Below the pieces are notes generated by a model. It was not told the DNA's origin and ran no database searches. It worked only from the letters and a program-made list of their open reading frames with translations. Shown piece by piece: positions 17,369 to 26,714 of a DNA stretch of 64,000 nt; positions within the stretch are counted from its first letter, which is position 1, and every line of letters starts with the position of its first letter. The stretch covers positions 2,914,001 through 2,978,000 of the forward strand of contig NC_007925.1 of NCBI RefSeq assembly GCF_000013745.1, written 5' to 3'. The stretch is from Rhodopseudomonas_A palustris_F. Lineage in GTDB: Bacteria; Pseudomonadota; Alphaproteobacteria; Rhizobiales; Xanthobacteraceae. Position numbers and translations under genes: made by a program.

Positions 17369-18405
17369 GCACCCGTCGCACCGAGCCCCAGATCGCGGCG
17401 CGGCGGCCGCGCGAGACCACCGCGCTGTTCGGCCATCGCGACGCCGAGCAGGCGCTGCTCGCCGCCTATCGCAGCGGACGGATTCCGCACGCCTGGCTGA
17501 TCGGCGGCGCCCAGGGCATCGGCAAGGCGACGCTGGCCTACCGGATGGCGCGGTTCGTGCTGGCGCATCCCGATCCGGAGGCTCCCGCGGTGCGCGACGC
17601 CGCGACGCTTCAGGTCGACGCTTCCGATCCGGTGGCGCGGCATATCGCGGCCGGCGCCCATGGCGGCTTGCTGACGCTGGAGCGCACGCTGAACGACAAG
17701 GGCGTACTGCGCACCATGATCAGCGTCGACGAGGCGCGCGAGACCATCGGCTTCTTCGGCTCGACCGCGGCGATCGACGGCTGGCGGGTCTGCGTCGTCG
17801 ATACCGTCGACGAACTGAACGCCAACGCCGCCAACGCGCTGTTGAAGGTGGTCGAGGAGCCGCCGCGGCGCTCGCTGTTTCTGCTGATCAGTCACGCCCC
17901 GGCGCGGGTGCTGCCGACCATCCAGTCGCGTTGCCGCAAGCTGCTGCTGCGCCCGCTCGCCACCACCGACGTGATCGCCGCCGCCGCGCTCGCCACCGAC
18001 AGCGACGCCGCCGATCCGTTGCTGGCCGAGGCCGCGGCGGCATCGGAGGGCAGCGTCGCCCGCACCCTGACGCTGCTCGGCGGCGACGCCTTGAACCTGC
18101 ATCAGCGCACCACCGCGTTGCTGGATACCTTGCCCAATGTCGATCCGCGCGCGCTGCATGCGCTCGGCGACGCGCTCGGCGGCGTCGACCGCGTGGCGCT
18201 GGCGAGCTTCATGGACGGCGTCGACCGTTGGGTGGCCGAGCGGCTGCGGGTCGACGATCCGAACGCCAATCTGCCCCGCCTTGCGCGGCTGGCGGAGGTA
18301 TGGGAAAAGATCAACCGCGCCGCGCGCGACACCGAAGCCTTCAACCTTGAGCGCAAACCGCTGGTGTTTTCGGTGTTCGGACTGCTCGCGGAGGCGATCC
18401 GCTGA
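17365..18405 (+). CDS. holB: DNA polymerase III delta' subunit
   Basis: 346 residues. It is a clamp-loader subunit with an AAA+ fold. Seen: IPHAWLIGGAQGIGKAT (P-loop-like, residues 40-56), VVDTVDELNANAANALLKVVEEPP (a classic clamp-loader segment with the SRC-type follow-up TIQSRCRKL), and a C-terminal helical collar. The zinc cysteines usual in delta' are not evident. The start overlaps tmk by four bases. metG follows after 73 bp. Confidence 0.92.
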   Translation: MSTRRTEPQIAARRPRETTALFGHRDAEQALLAAYRSGRIPHAWLIGGAQGIGKATLAYRMARFVLAHPDPEAPAVRDAATLQVDASDPVARHIAAGAHGGLLTLERTLNDKGVLRTMISVDEARETIGFFGSTAAIDGWRVCVVDTVDELNANAANALLKVVEEPPRRSLFLLISHAPARVLPTIQSRCRKLLLRPLATTDVIAAAALATDSDAADPLLAEAAAASEGSVARTLTLLGGDALNLHQRTTALLDTLPNVDPRALHALGDALGGVDRVALASFMDGVDRWVAERLRVDDPNANLPRLARLAEVWEKINRAARDTEAFNLERKPLVFSVFGLLAEAIR

Positions 18406-18478
18406 TCGATGCGACGTTGCTGTCCGGCCATCCTCGATCCCGCCGCAACCGTTTTGAGTCAAGGTTTCAAGTACCCCC

Positions 18479-20047
18479 ATGGCGTCCGCATCCGCTTCAG
18501 CCCGTCCGGCCTATTTCCTCTCCACGCCGATCTTCTATCCGAACGGCGTGCCGCATATCGGCCACGCCTATACGGCGATGGTCAGCGACGCGATCGCCCG
18601 GTTTCAGCGGCTCGACGGCTATGACGTCCGCTTCCTGACCGGCACCGACGAGCACGGCCTGAAGATGCAGCAGACCGCGATCGCCGAAGGGCTGACGCCG
18701 CTGCAGCTCGCCGACCGCAATTCGGCCCGGTTCCGCGACATGATGGCGGCGCTGAACATCTCCTACGACGACTACATCCGCACCACGGAGCCGCGCCACG
18801 AGCGCTCCTGCCAGGCGCTGTGGACCGCGATTGAAAACAACGGCGATATCTATCTCGACAAATATGCCGGCTGGTACTCGGTGCGCCAGGAAGCCTATTT
18901 CGACGAGGCCGAGACCACGGTCGGCGAGGACGGCGTGCGCCGCGAGCCGCTCGGCTCGCCGGTGGAATGGACCGAGGAGGAGACCTACTTCTTCCGGCTC
19001 TCGGCCTATCAGGACAAATTGCTCGAGCTCTACGCCAAGGTGCCGGACTTCGTGCTGCCGCGCGAACGGCTCAACGAGGTGGCGAGTTTCGTCAAGGGCG
19101 GGCTGCAGGACCTGTCGATCTCGCGCACCACGTTTGATTGGGGCATCAAGGTGCCGGGCGCGCCGCGCCATGTGATGTATGTCTGGATCGACGCGCTCAC
19201 CAACTACATCACCGGCGCCGGCTATCCGGACGTCGACAGCGACAGCTTCAAGCGCTACTGGCCGGCCAGCCTGCACGTCATCGGCAAGGACATCGTGCGG
19301 TTTCATGCGGTGTATTGGCCGGCGTTCCTGATGTCGGCCGGCGTCGCGGTGCCGCAGCGGGTGTTCAGCCACGGCTTTCTGCTCAACCGCGGTGAGAAGA
19401 TGTCGAAGTCGGTCGGCAACGTGGTCGACCCTTTCGAGATGGCCAAGCAATACGGCGTCGACCAGATGCGCTACTTCTTCATGCGCGAGGTGTCGTTCGG
19501 CCAGGACGGCAGCTACAATCACGAGGCGATCGTCAACCGCACCAATGCCGACCTCGCCAACGACCTCGGCAATCTGGCGCAGCGCTCGCTGACCATGATC
19601 GGCAAGCAGCTCGGCGGCGTGCTGCCGGAGCCGGGCGATTTCAGCGACAATGACAAGGCGATCCTGGCGCAGGCCGACGCGATGATTGAGCTCGCCCGCA
19701 CGGCGATGGCGACCCAGCAGATCCATCACATGCTGAATGCGGTGTGGGCGGTGGTCGCCGAAGCCAACCGTTACTTCGCCGGCGAAGCGCCGTGGGCGCT
19801 GGCCAAGACCGATCCTGCGCGGCAGAAGACCGTGCTCTACGTCACCGCCGAAGTGCTGCGGCAGGTCGCGATTTTGGCGCAGCCGGTGATGCCCGCGTCC
19901 GCCGCGAAGCTGCTCGACAGCCTCGGCATTGCCGAGGAGGAGCGCGACTTCACCCATCTCGGCGGCCACGAGCGGATCCGGCCGGGCACGCCGCTGCCGG
20001 CGCCGGCGCCGATCTTTCCGCGCTACGTCGAGCCGACGCCTTCGTGA
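18479..20047 (+). CDS. metG: Methionyl-tRNA synthetase
   Basis: 522 residues, a class I synthetase charging tRNA-Met. The HIGH motif is at residues 26-29 (VPHIGHAY) and KMSKS at 307-311. The connective insert (about 115-170) has no zinc-binding cysteines, so this is the zinc-free short type. There is no C-terminal EMAP/Trbp111 dimerisation domain, as usual in alphaproteobacteria. It overlaps the GTG start of the TatD gene by four bases if that start is used. Confidence 0.95.
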   Translation: MASASASARPAYFLSTPIFYPNGVPHIGHAYTAMVSDAIARFQRLDGYDVRFLTGTDEHGLKMQQTAIAEGLTPLQLADRNSARFRDMMAALNISYDDYIRTTEPRHERSCQALWTAIENNGDIYLDKYAGWYSVRQEAYFDEAETTVGEDGVRREPLGSPVEWTEEETYFFRLSAYQDKLLELYAKVPDFVLPRERLNEVASFVKGGLQDLSISRTTFDWGIKVPGAPRHVMYVWIDALTNYITGAGYPDVDSDSFKRYWPASLHVIGKDIVRFHAVYWPAFLMSAGVAVPQRVFSHGFLLNRGEKMSKSVGNVVDPFEMAKQYGVDQMRYFFMREVSFGQDGSYNHEAIVNRTNADLANDLGNLAQRSLTMIGKQLGGVLPEPGDFSDNDKAILAQADAMIELARTAMATQQIHHMLNAVWAVVAEANRYFAGEAPWALAKTDPARQKTVLYVTAEVLRQVAILAQPVMPASAAKLLDSLGIAEEERDFTHLGGHERIRPGTPLPAPAPIFPRYVEPTPS

Positions 20048-20853
20048 GCGCGCCGCAGCCGATGTTGATCGATAGCCACTGCCATCTGGATTTTCCGGAT
20101 TTCGCCGACGACCTCGACGGCATCGTCGCGCGGGCGCGGGCCGCCGGCGTGGCGCGGATGGTGACGATCTCGACGCGGGTGCGGCGATTGCCGGAGCTGA
20201 TCAAGATCGCCGAACGGTTTGACGACGTGTATTGTTCGGTCGGCACCCATCCGCATCACGTCGACGAGGAAGACGGCATTTCGGTCGACGAACTGATCGA
20301 ACACACCAAGCATCCGAAGCTGGTGGCGCTGGGGGAGGCGGGGCTCGATTACTTCTACGAGCTCGGCTCGCGCGAGGCGCAGCACCGCGGATTTCGGGTC
20401 CATATCGCGGCGGCGCGGGCCACCGGCCTGCCGCTGGTGATTCACACCCGCGAGGCCGACGACGATTGCGCCAAGATTCTTCGCGAAGAGATGGCCAACG
20501 GACCTTTCAAGGCGGTGCTGCATTGCTACACCGGCGGGCGGGAGTTGGCGATGACGGCGATCGAACTGGGACTGTTCATCGGCTTCACCGGGATTCTCAC
20601 GTTCAAGAAGACCCAGGCGCTGCGCGACCTCGCCGCCGAATTGCCGGCCGAGCGCATCCTGGTGGAAACCGACTCGCCGTATCTGGCGCCCGGAAAATTT
20701 CGCGGCAAGCGCAACGAACCCTCTTATGTCGTGGAGACCGCGAAGCTGCTGGCGGAGCTGCGCGGCGTATCGCTCGACGCAATCGCGCGGCAGACCACCG
20801 AGAATTTCTTCGCGCTGTTCAACAAAGTGCCACGACCTGCGGAGGTCGCATGA
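20044..20853 (+). CDS. tatD: TatD-family metal-dependent hydrolase
   Basis: About 269 residues from the GTG at 20044, which overlaps the metG stop (GTGA); the ATG at 20062 would give 263. It is a TIM-barrel metal-dependent DNase. Metal ligands are visible: DSHCHLDF near the N-terminus, GEAGLDYFYE near residue 100, VIHTREADDD near 137, LHCYTGG near 162 and VETDSPYLAPGKFRGKRNEP near 210. It is in the conserved metG-tatD-MBL order and overlaps the next gene by four bases. Confidence 0.92.
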   Translation: MSAPQPMLIDSHCHLDFPDFADDLDGIVARARAAGVARMVTISTRVRRLPELIKIAERFDDVYCSVGTHPHHVDEEDGISVDELIEHTKHPKLVALGEAGLDYFYELGSREAQHRGFRVHIAAARATGLPLVIHTREADDDCAKILREEMANGPFKAVLHCYTGGRELAMTAIELGLFIGFTGILTFKKTQALRDLAAELPAERILVETDSPYLAPGKFRGKRNEPSYVVETAKLLAELRGVSLDAIARQTTENFFALFNKVPRPAEVA

Positions 20854-21662
20854 CGCTGACCCTGACGATCCTCGGCTGCGGATCGTCCGCCGGGGTGCCA
20901 CGACCGGCATTGGGCTGGGGCGCCTGCGATCCGACCAATCCGCTCAATCGCCGCCGCCGCTGCTCGCTGATGGCCGAGTTAGTATCGGGGCAGGGCACCA
21001 CGCGGGTGGTGATCGACACCTCGCCGGATCTGCGCGAGCAACTGATCGACGCCGCCGTCGATCACATCGACGCGGTGTTTCTCACCCATGAGCACGCCGA
21101 CCAGACCCACGGCATCGACGATCTGCGCTCGGTGGTGATGGCGCAACGCCGCCGCATTCCTGTCTATCTCAACAAGGTCACCGCGGCGCATATCCTGCTG
21201 CGGTTCACCTATTGCTTCGAACAGGCGCCGGAAAGCAACTATCCGGCGATCCTGGAAGCGCACGACGTGGAGGCCGGCGAAAGCCGCACCATCGACGGCC
21301 CGGGCGGCGCGCTGACGCTGACGGCGTTCCTGGTGCAGCACGGTAGCATTCCGGCGCTGGGCTATCGGATCGGCAATGCCGCTTACACCCCCGACGTCAA
21401 CGACATCCCGGAGCAAAGCTGGCCGCTGCTCGAAGGACTCGATCTGTGGATCATCGACGGGCTGCGCTTCAAGCACCACGGCAGCCACTTCAACGTCGAG
21501 GCGGCGCTGAGCTGGATCGCGCGCTTCAAGCCGAAGCGCGCGGTGATCACCAATATGAGCGCCGACGTCGACTACGAGGTGCTGCGTGGACAACTGCCGC
21601 CGCACGTCGTTCCGGCGATCGACGGCATGCAGCTCACGCTCGATGCTGTCGCGACGTCGTAG
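20850..21662 (+). CDS. MBL-fold metallo-hydrolase (PhnP-like)
   Basis: A 270-residue metallo-beta-lactamase-fold phosphodiesterase-like protein. Seen: ILGCGSSAGVPRP at the N-terminus, the metal motif LTHEHADQTHGIDDLR (residues 78-93), FKHHGSHFN and ITNMSADVDYE. The canonical HxHxDH reads HEHADQ, with Gln in place of the last His. From memory this HADQTHG form is common in this subfamily, so it need not mean loss of activity. The family includes the cyclic phosphodiesterase PhnP, but the substrate here is unknown. It overlaps tatD by ATGA. Confidence 0.87.
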   Translation: MTLTLTILGCGSSAGVPRPALGWGACDPTNPLNRRRRCSLMAELVSGQGTTRVVIDTSPDLREQLIDAAVDHIDAVFLTHEHADQTHGIDDLRSVVMAQRRRIPVYLNKVTAAHILLRFTYCFEQAPESNYPAILEAHDVEAGESRTIDGPGGALTLTAFLVQHGSIPALGYRIGNAAYTPDVNDIPEQSWPLLEGLDLWIIDGLRFKHHGSHFNVEAALSWIARFKPKRAVITNMSADVDYEVLRGQLPPHVVPAIDGMQLTLDAVATS

Positions 21663-21677
21663 CGACGTCGATCGTCG

Positions 21678-23714
21678 TTACCAGGAGTAGCGCACCCGTC
21701 CGGTGCCGCCGTATCGGGTGGCGCGTTCGGCGAACTCGCCGTCCAATTGCGCCGCGACCGAGAAGCCGTTGCGGAAGCGCAATTCCGAAGCGACCGTGGC
21801 CAGCAGCAGATCGCCGGCCGGGGTCGCGCCGTACACCGTGAAGTTGGAGCCGGGCAGCGCCAGGAACGCGGCATTCATGGTCGGCGTCGAGGTTCTGTCG
21901 TGCGCCCAGGCTGCGCGACTGCGCAGGATCAGCACATTGCCGTCGTCCAGCAGGTTGGCCTGATCGAACCAGGCGCCGAGTTCGGTGCGGACCGCGGTTT
22001 CGGTGCGCGCGGCGAAGCTGCGCGCGAAGTCCGAATTGATGTTTTCGGCGTAGGACGGGGTCCGGAACGCCTGCGCCTGCAGCGCGCCGTAAGGTGTGAT
22101 GCCGAACTCCGGCACCATCCACACGCCGGGCACCGCGAAGCGATAGCCCGCCTCGATCCGCGCGCCGAGATTGTTGGCGTTGAAATGCGCGGTGAGGTGA
22201 TCGGCGGTGGCGACCGAGAGGAATTGATCGGTGGTCACGTCATGCCATGCATAGGCCACCGCGGCGGACACATAGGCGGCGTGGATGCGGGTGGAGCTGT
22301 ACAGCGCGGTCTGGAACATGTCGCTGTGGCCGCTGCCGAGACCGTTGCCCAGCGCGTAGTTGGTGGTGCCGCCGCCGACGGCGACGCCGACGATGGTGTC
22401 GGGCAGCAACCGATAGTCCAGCCCGGCGGAAACGCCGAAGCCGCGGCTCGAACGATCGCTGGTGTCCAGCGCGGTGAGGCCCCGGGTCTCGGTCTTGCCG
22501 CCATACACGGCGCCCCAGCTGCCCCAGCGTTGGTCCGAGCCTCCCAGCAGGCCGCGGTCGATCGCCGCGGCGGCCGGCGCCTTGGTGGCCATCCGGCTGT
22601 CGGGCGCATAGCCGAGCGTCCGCACCACCGGCTGCGCCGGGCCGAACCCGGCGCGGCCGTCCGACATCATGCCGTTGGCATAAGGATTGAGCACCATCGA
22701 CAGGAACGAGTTCATCGCCAGGATGCCGCCCTGCGCGATCCCGGTGCCGCCTTCGCCGAACAACTGCCGCAGCACGATCGCCAGCATCTCGGGCGTCAAA
22801 GCCGACAGATTGAGGAAGCCTTGCGGCAGATTGTTGCCGTTGCCGATGGCGTTGGCGAAGGCATTGTTGACCAGACCGGCCATCCCGGACTGCGCCGGGG
22901 TCACACCTGAATCGGTCGGCAACAGCGCGGCCTGGACGCAGGATGAAAACGCCCGGGCCGCGATGGTGTTGGTATCGAGCGTCACCGCGCCGTTGCGCGC
23001 CAGCGCGCTGCCGCAGCTGATGTTGGCGCCGGTGTTCAGCGTGATGCTGCTGAGCGCCAGAATGTCTCCGACGAACGCCGTGGTGGTGCCGAGTGTCGCC
23101 GAGCTGCCGACCCGCCAATACACGTTGCTGCCGAGACCGCCGCCGATCACCGTGACGCTGGCGGCGCTGCCGGTGGTCAGCGAGCTGCCGATATTGAAGA
23201 TGAAGATCGCATTCGGATTGCCCAACGCATTGAGCGTCAGCGCGCCGGTCAGTTGCGCCGTCGAGGCGAAGTTATAGACGCCGGGGGTGAGGGTGAGTCC
23301 GCCCAGATTCTGTCCGGTCAGGTCCGCGGTGGTCGGACGGCTGGCGATCGCGTTGTAGCCGGAGGCCAGATCGATCTGAGCCTGGATCGCGATGGCGTCG
23401 CCGATGTAGATACCGCCCGGCGCGGTTACCATGCCCGGCGGAAATCCGCTCACCGAGCTGCCGGGACTGAGCCCGAGGCTGCCGATCAGGGTGGTCGGGC
23501 CGGTGTTGCTCACCGCGGATCCCGCCAGCACCGCAAAATTCGCGGCGCTGCCGAGGTTGGGCGTCTGCGCCCACGCCGCGGATGGGACGCAGAGTGCGGT
23601 CAAGCATGCCAGCGGCCAACCCAATCGGCGCGCGCGCGTGACGGCGCGACGGATGGATCGACCGTCACGACAGGACGAACGAACGGACAAGCAATCGGCA
23701 CCAAACGCAAACAT
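21678..23714 (-). CDS. Autotransporter with DUF3494 ice-binding-like passenger
   Basis: 678 residues. A long signal peptide of about 50 residues with a basic N-region ends AAWAQ. Residues ~52-270 match the DUF3494 ice-binding-like fold: NLGSAANFAVLAGSAVSNTG, GSLGLSPG, DLTGQNLGGLTLTPGVYNF, IFIFNIGSSL and ITLNTGANISCGSALARNGAVTLDTN. A roughly 120-residue linker follows, then an autotransporter beta-barrel (about 395-678) ending in the aromatic RVRYSW, as outer-membrane barrels do. AAGGAAAG precedes the ATG. DUF3494 passengers bind ice in polar microbes and may be adhesins elsewhere. Fusion to a type V barrel predicts surface display. The gene converges with the MBL gene; a TTAACG-N3-CGTTAA palindrome lies about 100 bp upstream. 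Confidence 0.85.
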   Translation of the reverse strand: MFAFGADCLSVRSSCRDGRSIRRAVTRARRLGWPLACLTALCVPSAAWAQTPNLGSAANFAVLAGSAVSNTGPTTLIGSLGLSPGSSVSGFPPGMVTAPGGIYIGDAIAIQAQIDLASGYNAIASRPTTADLTGQNLGGLTLTPGVYNFASTAQLTGALTLNALGNPNAIFIFNIGSSLTTGSAASVTVIGGGLGSNVYWRVGSSATLGTTTAFVGDILALSSITLNTGANISCGSALARNGAVTLDTNTIAARAFSSCVQAALLPTDSGVTPAQSGMAGLVNNAFANAIGNGNNLPQGFLNLSALTPEMLAIVLRQLFGEGGTGIAQGGILAMNSFLSMVLNPYANGMMSDGRAGFGPAQPVVRTLGYAPDSRMATKAPAAAAIDRGLLGGSDQRWGSWGAVYGGKTETRGLTALDTSDRSSRGFGVSAGLDYRLLPDTIVGVAVGGGTTNYALGNGLGSGHSDMFQTALYSSTRIHAAYVSAAVAYAWHDVTTDQFLSVATADHLTAHFNANNLGARIEAGYRFAVPGVWMVPEFGITPYGALQAQAFRTPSYAENINSDFARSFAARTETAVRTELGAWFDQANLLDDGNVLILRSRAAWAHDRTSTPTMNAAFLALPGSNFTVYGATPAGDLLLATVASELRFRNGFSVAAQLDGEFAERATRYGGTGRVRYSW

Positions 23715-23809
23715 GGGCTTTCCTTGTGGGACAAAGGAAACTCCTCACGCTTGATTGAATGCGCGGATCGCATTGTGAGATTGAGTGAGCTCACGCTGGC
23801 GGCTTGTGG

Positions 23810-23824
23810 TTAACGAAACGTTAA
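23810..23824. promoter_or_regulatory. Palindrome TTAACG-N3-CGTTAA
   Basis: A perfect 6-3-6 inverted repeat lies in the 142-bp gap between the acyl-CoA synthetase stop and the autotransporter start. It could be an operator for the autotransporter gene. It has no T-run of terminator quality. Confidence 0.3.
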
Positions 23825-23856
23825 TTTACCGCCAGGTGACACTACCAGGGTAGCTC

Positions 23857-25506
23857 CTACTCCGATATCGCCTTCGCCGATTTGACCTGATCGCGCAGCA
23901 TGAACTTCTGGATCTTGCCGGTCGAGGTTTTCGGGATCGTCGCAAACGTCACCACCTTCGGGGTCTTGAAGCCCGGCATGTGCTCGCGGCAAAATGCGAT
24001 GATCTCGGCCTCGGTGGCTTGCGCGCCGTCTTTCAATTCGACGAAGGCGCAGGGCACTTCGCCCCATTTCGGATCGGGCTTGGCGACCACCGCGGCGAAC
24101 AGGATCGCCGGGTGTTTGTAGAGAATGTCTTCGACTTCGACGGAGGAGACGTTCTCGCCGCCGGAGATGATGATGTCCTTGGAGCGGTCCTTGATGATGA
24201 CGTAGCCGAATTCGTCGAGCACGCCGAGATCGCCGGTGTGAAACCAGCCGCCGGCGAAGGCTTCCTGGGTGGCCTTCTCGTTCTTGAGGTAACCCTTCAT
24301 CACGATATTGCCGCGGAACATCACCTCGCCGATGGTCTCGCCGTCGCGCGGCACTTCTTCCATGGTGTCGGGATCGCGCACCGTGACGGCTTCCTGCAGC
24401 GGGTAGGGGACGCCCTGCCGGCGCTTCAGCTGGGCGCGCTCGGCGACCGGCAGATCGTCCCAGCCGGGTTGCTCGGCGCAGACCGAGGCGGGGCCGTAGA
24501 CTTCGGTCAGGCCGTAGACATGCGTCAGCTTGATGCCGATGGTTTCGGCGCCGGCCAGCACCGCGACCGGCGGTGCGGCGCCGGCGATCAGCCCGACCAC
24601 CGGCTTGTTGCGCGGCGTCTTCGGCGCGCTGGGGGCGTTGATCAGCGTGTTGTAGACGATCGGCGCGCCGGACATGTGGGTGACGCCGTGCTGTTCGATC
24701 AGTTCGAAGATCTTGGCGGGGTCGACCTTGCGCAGGCAGACGTTGACGCCGGCGGCGGCCGCGATGGTCCAGGGGAAGCACCAGCCGTTGCAGTGAAACA
24801 TCGGCAGCGTCCACAGATACACCGGGTGAGGGCCGAAATTGGCGGCCAGGATGTTGCTCACCGCATTGAGATAGGCGCCGCGGTGATGCGTCACCACGCC
24901 CTTCGGATTGCCGGTGGTGCCCGACGTATAGCCGAGTGAAATGGCGTCCCATTCATCATCAGGCCGCACGCCGACGAAATCCGGATCGCCGGCGGCGAGG
25001 GCGGCCTCGTATTCGATCTCGCCGATCCGCTGTCCGCCGCTAAAGCTCGCATCGTCGACGTCGATCACCAGCGGCCGCGGCCCGGCCATCAGCGCCAGCG
25101 CGTCGGAAATCACCGCGGCGAATTCCGGATCGACCAGGATTACCTTGGCGCCGCCATGGTCGAGTTGGAACGCGATCGACGAGGGCTCCAGCCGGATGTT
25201 GAGCGCGTTCAGCACCGCGCCCAGCATCGGCACCGCGAAATGCACCTCGTTCATCGCTGGAACGTTCGGCAGCATTGCCGCCACGGTGTCGCCGCGTGCG
25301 ACGCCGCGGCTGGCGAGATAGCAGGCGAAGCGGTGGCAGCGCGCGCGGGTCTGGCTCCAGGTGAAATGCCGCCCCTCATAGACCGTGCTGGTGAGTTCCG
25401 GATAGACCGTGGCGCTGCGTTCGAGGAAGCTCAGCGGCGACAGCGGCACGTAATTCGCCGGGGTCTGATCCAATCCGATGCGGTACTGATTAGTCGCGGA
25501 CGTCAT
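23857..25506 (-). CDS. Acyl-CoA synthetase (AMP-forming)
   Basis: A 549-residue ANL-superfamily enzyme activating a carboxylic acid to its CoA ester via an acyl-adenylate. The AMP-binding P-loop is YTSGTTGNPKGV near residue 185. YGLTEVYGPASV, GWFHTGDLGVLDE and the C-terminal PKTSTGKIQKF (catalytic Lys) follow. It resembles medium-chain acyl-CoA or 3-methylmercaptopropionyl-CoA ligases (DmdB-like); the substrate cannot be decided. The start ATG 25504-25506 was chosen over a GTG two codons upstream. Confidence 0.88.
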   Translation of the reverse strand: MTSATNQYRIGLDQTPANYVPLSPLSFLERSATVYPELTSTVYEGRHFTWSQTRARCHRFACYLASRGVARGDTVAAMLPNVPAMNEVHFAVPMLGAVLNALNIRLEPSSIAFQLDHGGAKVILVDPEFAAVISDALALMAGPRPLVIDVDDASFSGGQRIGEIEYEAALAAGDPDFVGVRPDDEWDAISLGYTSGTTGNPKGVVTHHRGAYLNAVSNILAANFGPHPVYLWTLPMFHCNGWCFPWTIAAAAGVNVCLRKVDPAKIFELIEQHGVTHMSGAPIVYNTLINAPSAPKTPRNKPVVGLIAGAAPPVAVLAGAETIGIKLTHVYGLTEVYGPASVCAEQPGWDDLPVAERAQLKRRQGVPYPLQEAVTVRDPDTMEEVPRDGETIGEVMFRGNIVMKGYLKNEKATQEAFAGGWFHTGDLGVLDEFGYVIIKDRSKDIIISGGENVSSVEVEDILYKHPAILFAAVVAKPDPKWGEVPCAFVELKDGAQATEAEIIAFCREHMPGFKTPKVVTFATIPKTSTGKIQKFMLRDQVKSAKAISE

Positions 25507-25694
25507 GGGCACGAAACCTCACTCTATCAATTCGTTGTCAGCATTTCCTTGCTCGATGCGACAGCTTACGCTTGGGCTCGCTCTCGCCCGCGAATCCGGT
25601 CGCGAGCATCGGGAACCCAGCTACCATAATCGAACCCGGCCTCCGCGCCAGTGCCAACCTGCACCGATCGATCCGGCGAAAGTCGGCCGCCGCG

Positions 25695-26714
25695 CTACGC
25701 CAATTTGCCGGCGGATTTCTCCAGCAGCGACCAAGTCTGCTCGCCGAATTTGGCTTTCCATTCGGCGTAGAAACCGGCCTTGCGCAGCTTGTCGCGAAAC
25801 GGAGCAGGGCTCGGCTGGTTGAACACCAGCCCTTTGGCGGCGAGGTCGTCGTGCAGCGTCTGGTTCAGCTTGGCGATGTCGGCCCGCTCATTGGCCGCCG
25901 CGGCGTTGATGGTGTTGGCGACGATGGCGCGCAGATCTTCCGGCAGTTTCTCCCAGGCCCGGCGGTTGGCCAAAAACCAGAAGCCGTCCCACATGTGGTT
26001 GGTCAGCGCGCAGTATTTCTGCACTTCGTAGAGCTTCGCGGTGGCGATCAGCACCAGCGGATTTTCCTGGCCTTCGACCACCTTGGTCTGCAGCGCGGAA
26101 TACACTTCGCTGAAATTGATCGCGGCGGGCGCGGCATCGAACGCCTTGAACATCGAGGTCCACAGCGGCGAAACCGGCACCCGGATCTTGAAGCCTTTGA
26201 AGTCGTCGGGGCCGTTGATCGGCCGGTTCGCGGAGGTGGTTTGGCGGAAGCCGTTGTCCCAGATCTTGTCCATCACCACGAGGTTGGCCTTGGTGATTTC
26301 GCCGCGGATATGCCCGCCGAGTTCGCCGTCCATTGCCTTCCACACCGTGTCGTAGTCCGGGAAAGCAAAGCCGATACCGTTGATCGCCGCCGCCGGCACC
26401 AGCGTCGCCAGGATCAGGCCCGACAGCGTGAAAAACTCGACGCCGCCGGAGCGGATCTGGTTCAGCATGTCGGTGTCCGCACCGAGTTGGTTGTTCGGAA
26501 AAATCCGGATCTCGAGCCGACCGCCGGTCTCGGCCTTGATCGCCGCCGCCATCTCGCGGGCGCGCCGGTTCAACGGGTGGGTGTCGGGAAGATTGTTGGC
26601 GTATTTGTAGCTGAACTCGGCCTGCTGCGCGCGGGCCAGCCCCGGTGCCGCAGCGCCGCCCAGCAAGCCCACGGCTGCCGAAGCCTTCAACAATGTCCGC
26701 CGCGACACGCTCAT
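25695..26714 (-). CDS. TRAP transporter substrate-binding protein (DctP family)
   Basis: A 339-residue periplasmic binding protein. A twin-arginine signal is visible (SVSRRTLLKASAAVGLLGG, ending LARAQ), suggesting export in folded form. The DctP core shows YANNLPDTHPLNRRA near residue 38, FPNNQLGADTDML near 75, the FKGFKIRVPVSP segment (with the family Arg that binds the carboxylate) near 175 and NFSEVYSALQTKVVEGQENP near 205. It should bind an organic acid for a DctQM permease, but no dctQ or dctM is adjacent, so it is an orphan here. The start ATG 26712-26714 places the Tat motif at the N-terminus. Confidence 0.88.
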   Translation of the reverse strand: MSVSRRTLLKASAAVGLLGGAAAPGLARAQQAEFSYKYANNLPDTHPLNRRAREMAAAIKAETGGRLEIRIFPNNQLGADTDMLNQIRSGGVEFFTLSGLILATLVPAAAINGIGFAFPDYDTVWKAMDGELGGHIRGEITKANLVVMDKIWDNGFRQTTSANRPINGPDDFKGFKIRVPVSPLWTSMFKAFDAAPAAINFSEVYSALQTKVVEGQENPLVLIATAKLYEVQKYCALTNHMWDGFWFLANRRAWEKLPEDLRAIVANTINAAAANERADIAKLNQTLHDDLAAKGLVFNQPSPAPFRDKLRKAGFYAEWKAKFGEQTWSLLEKSAGKLA

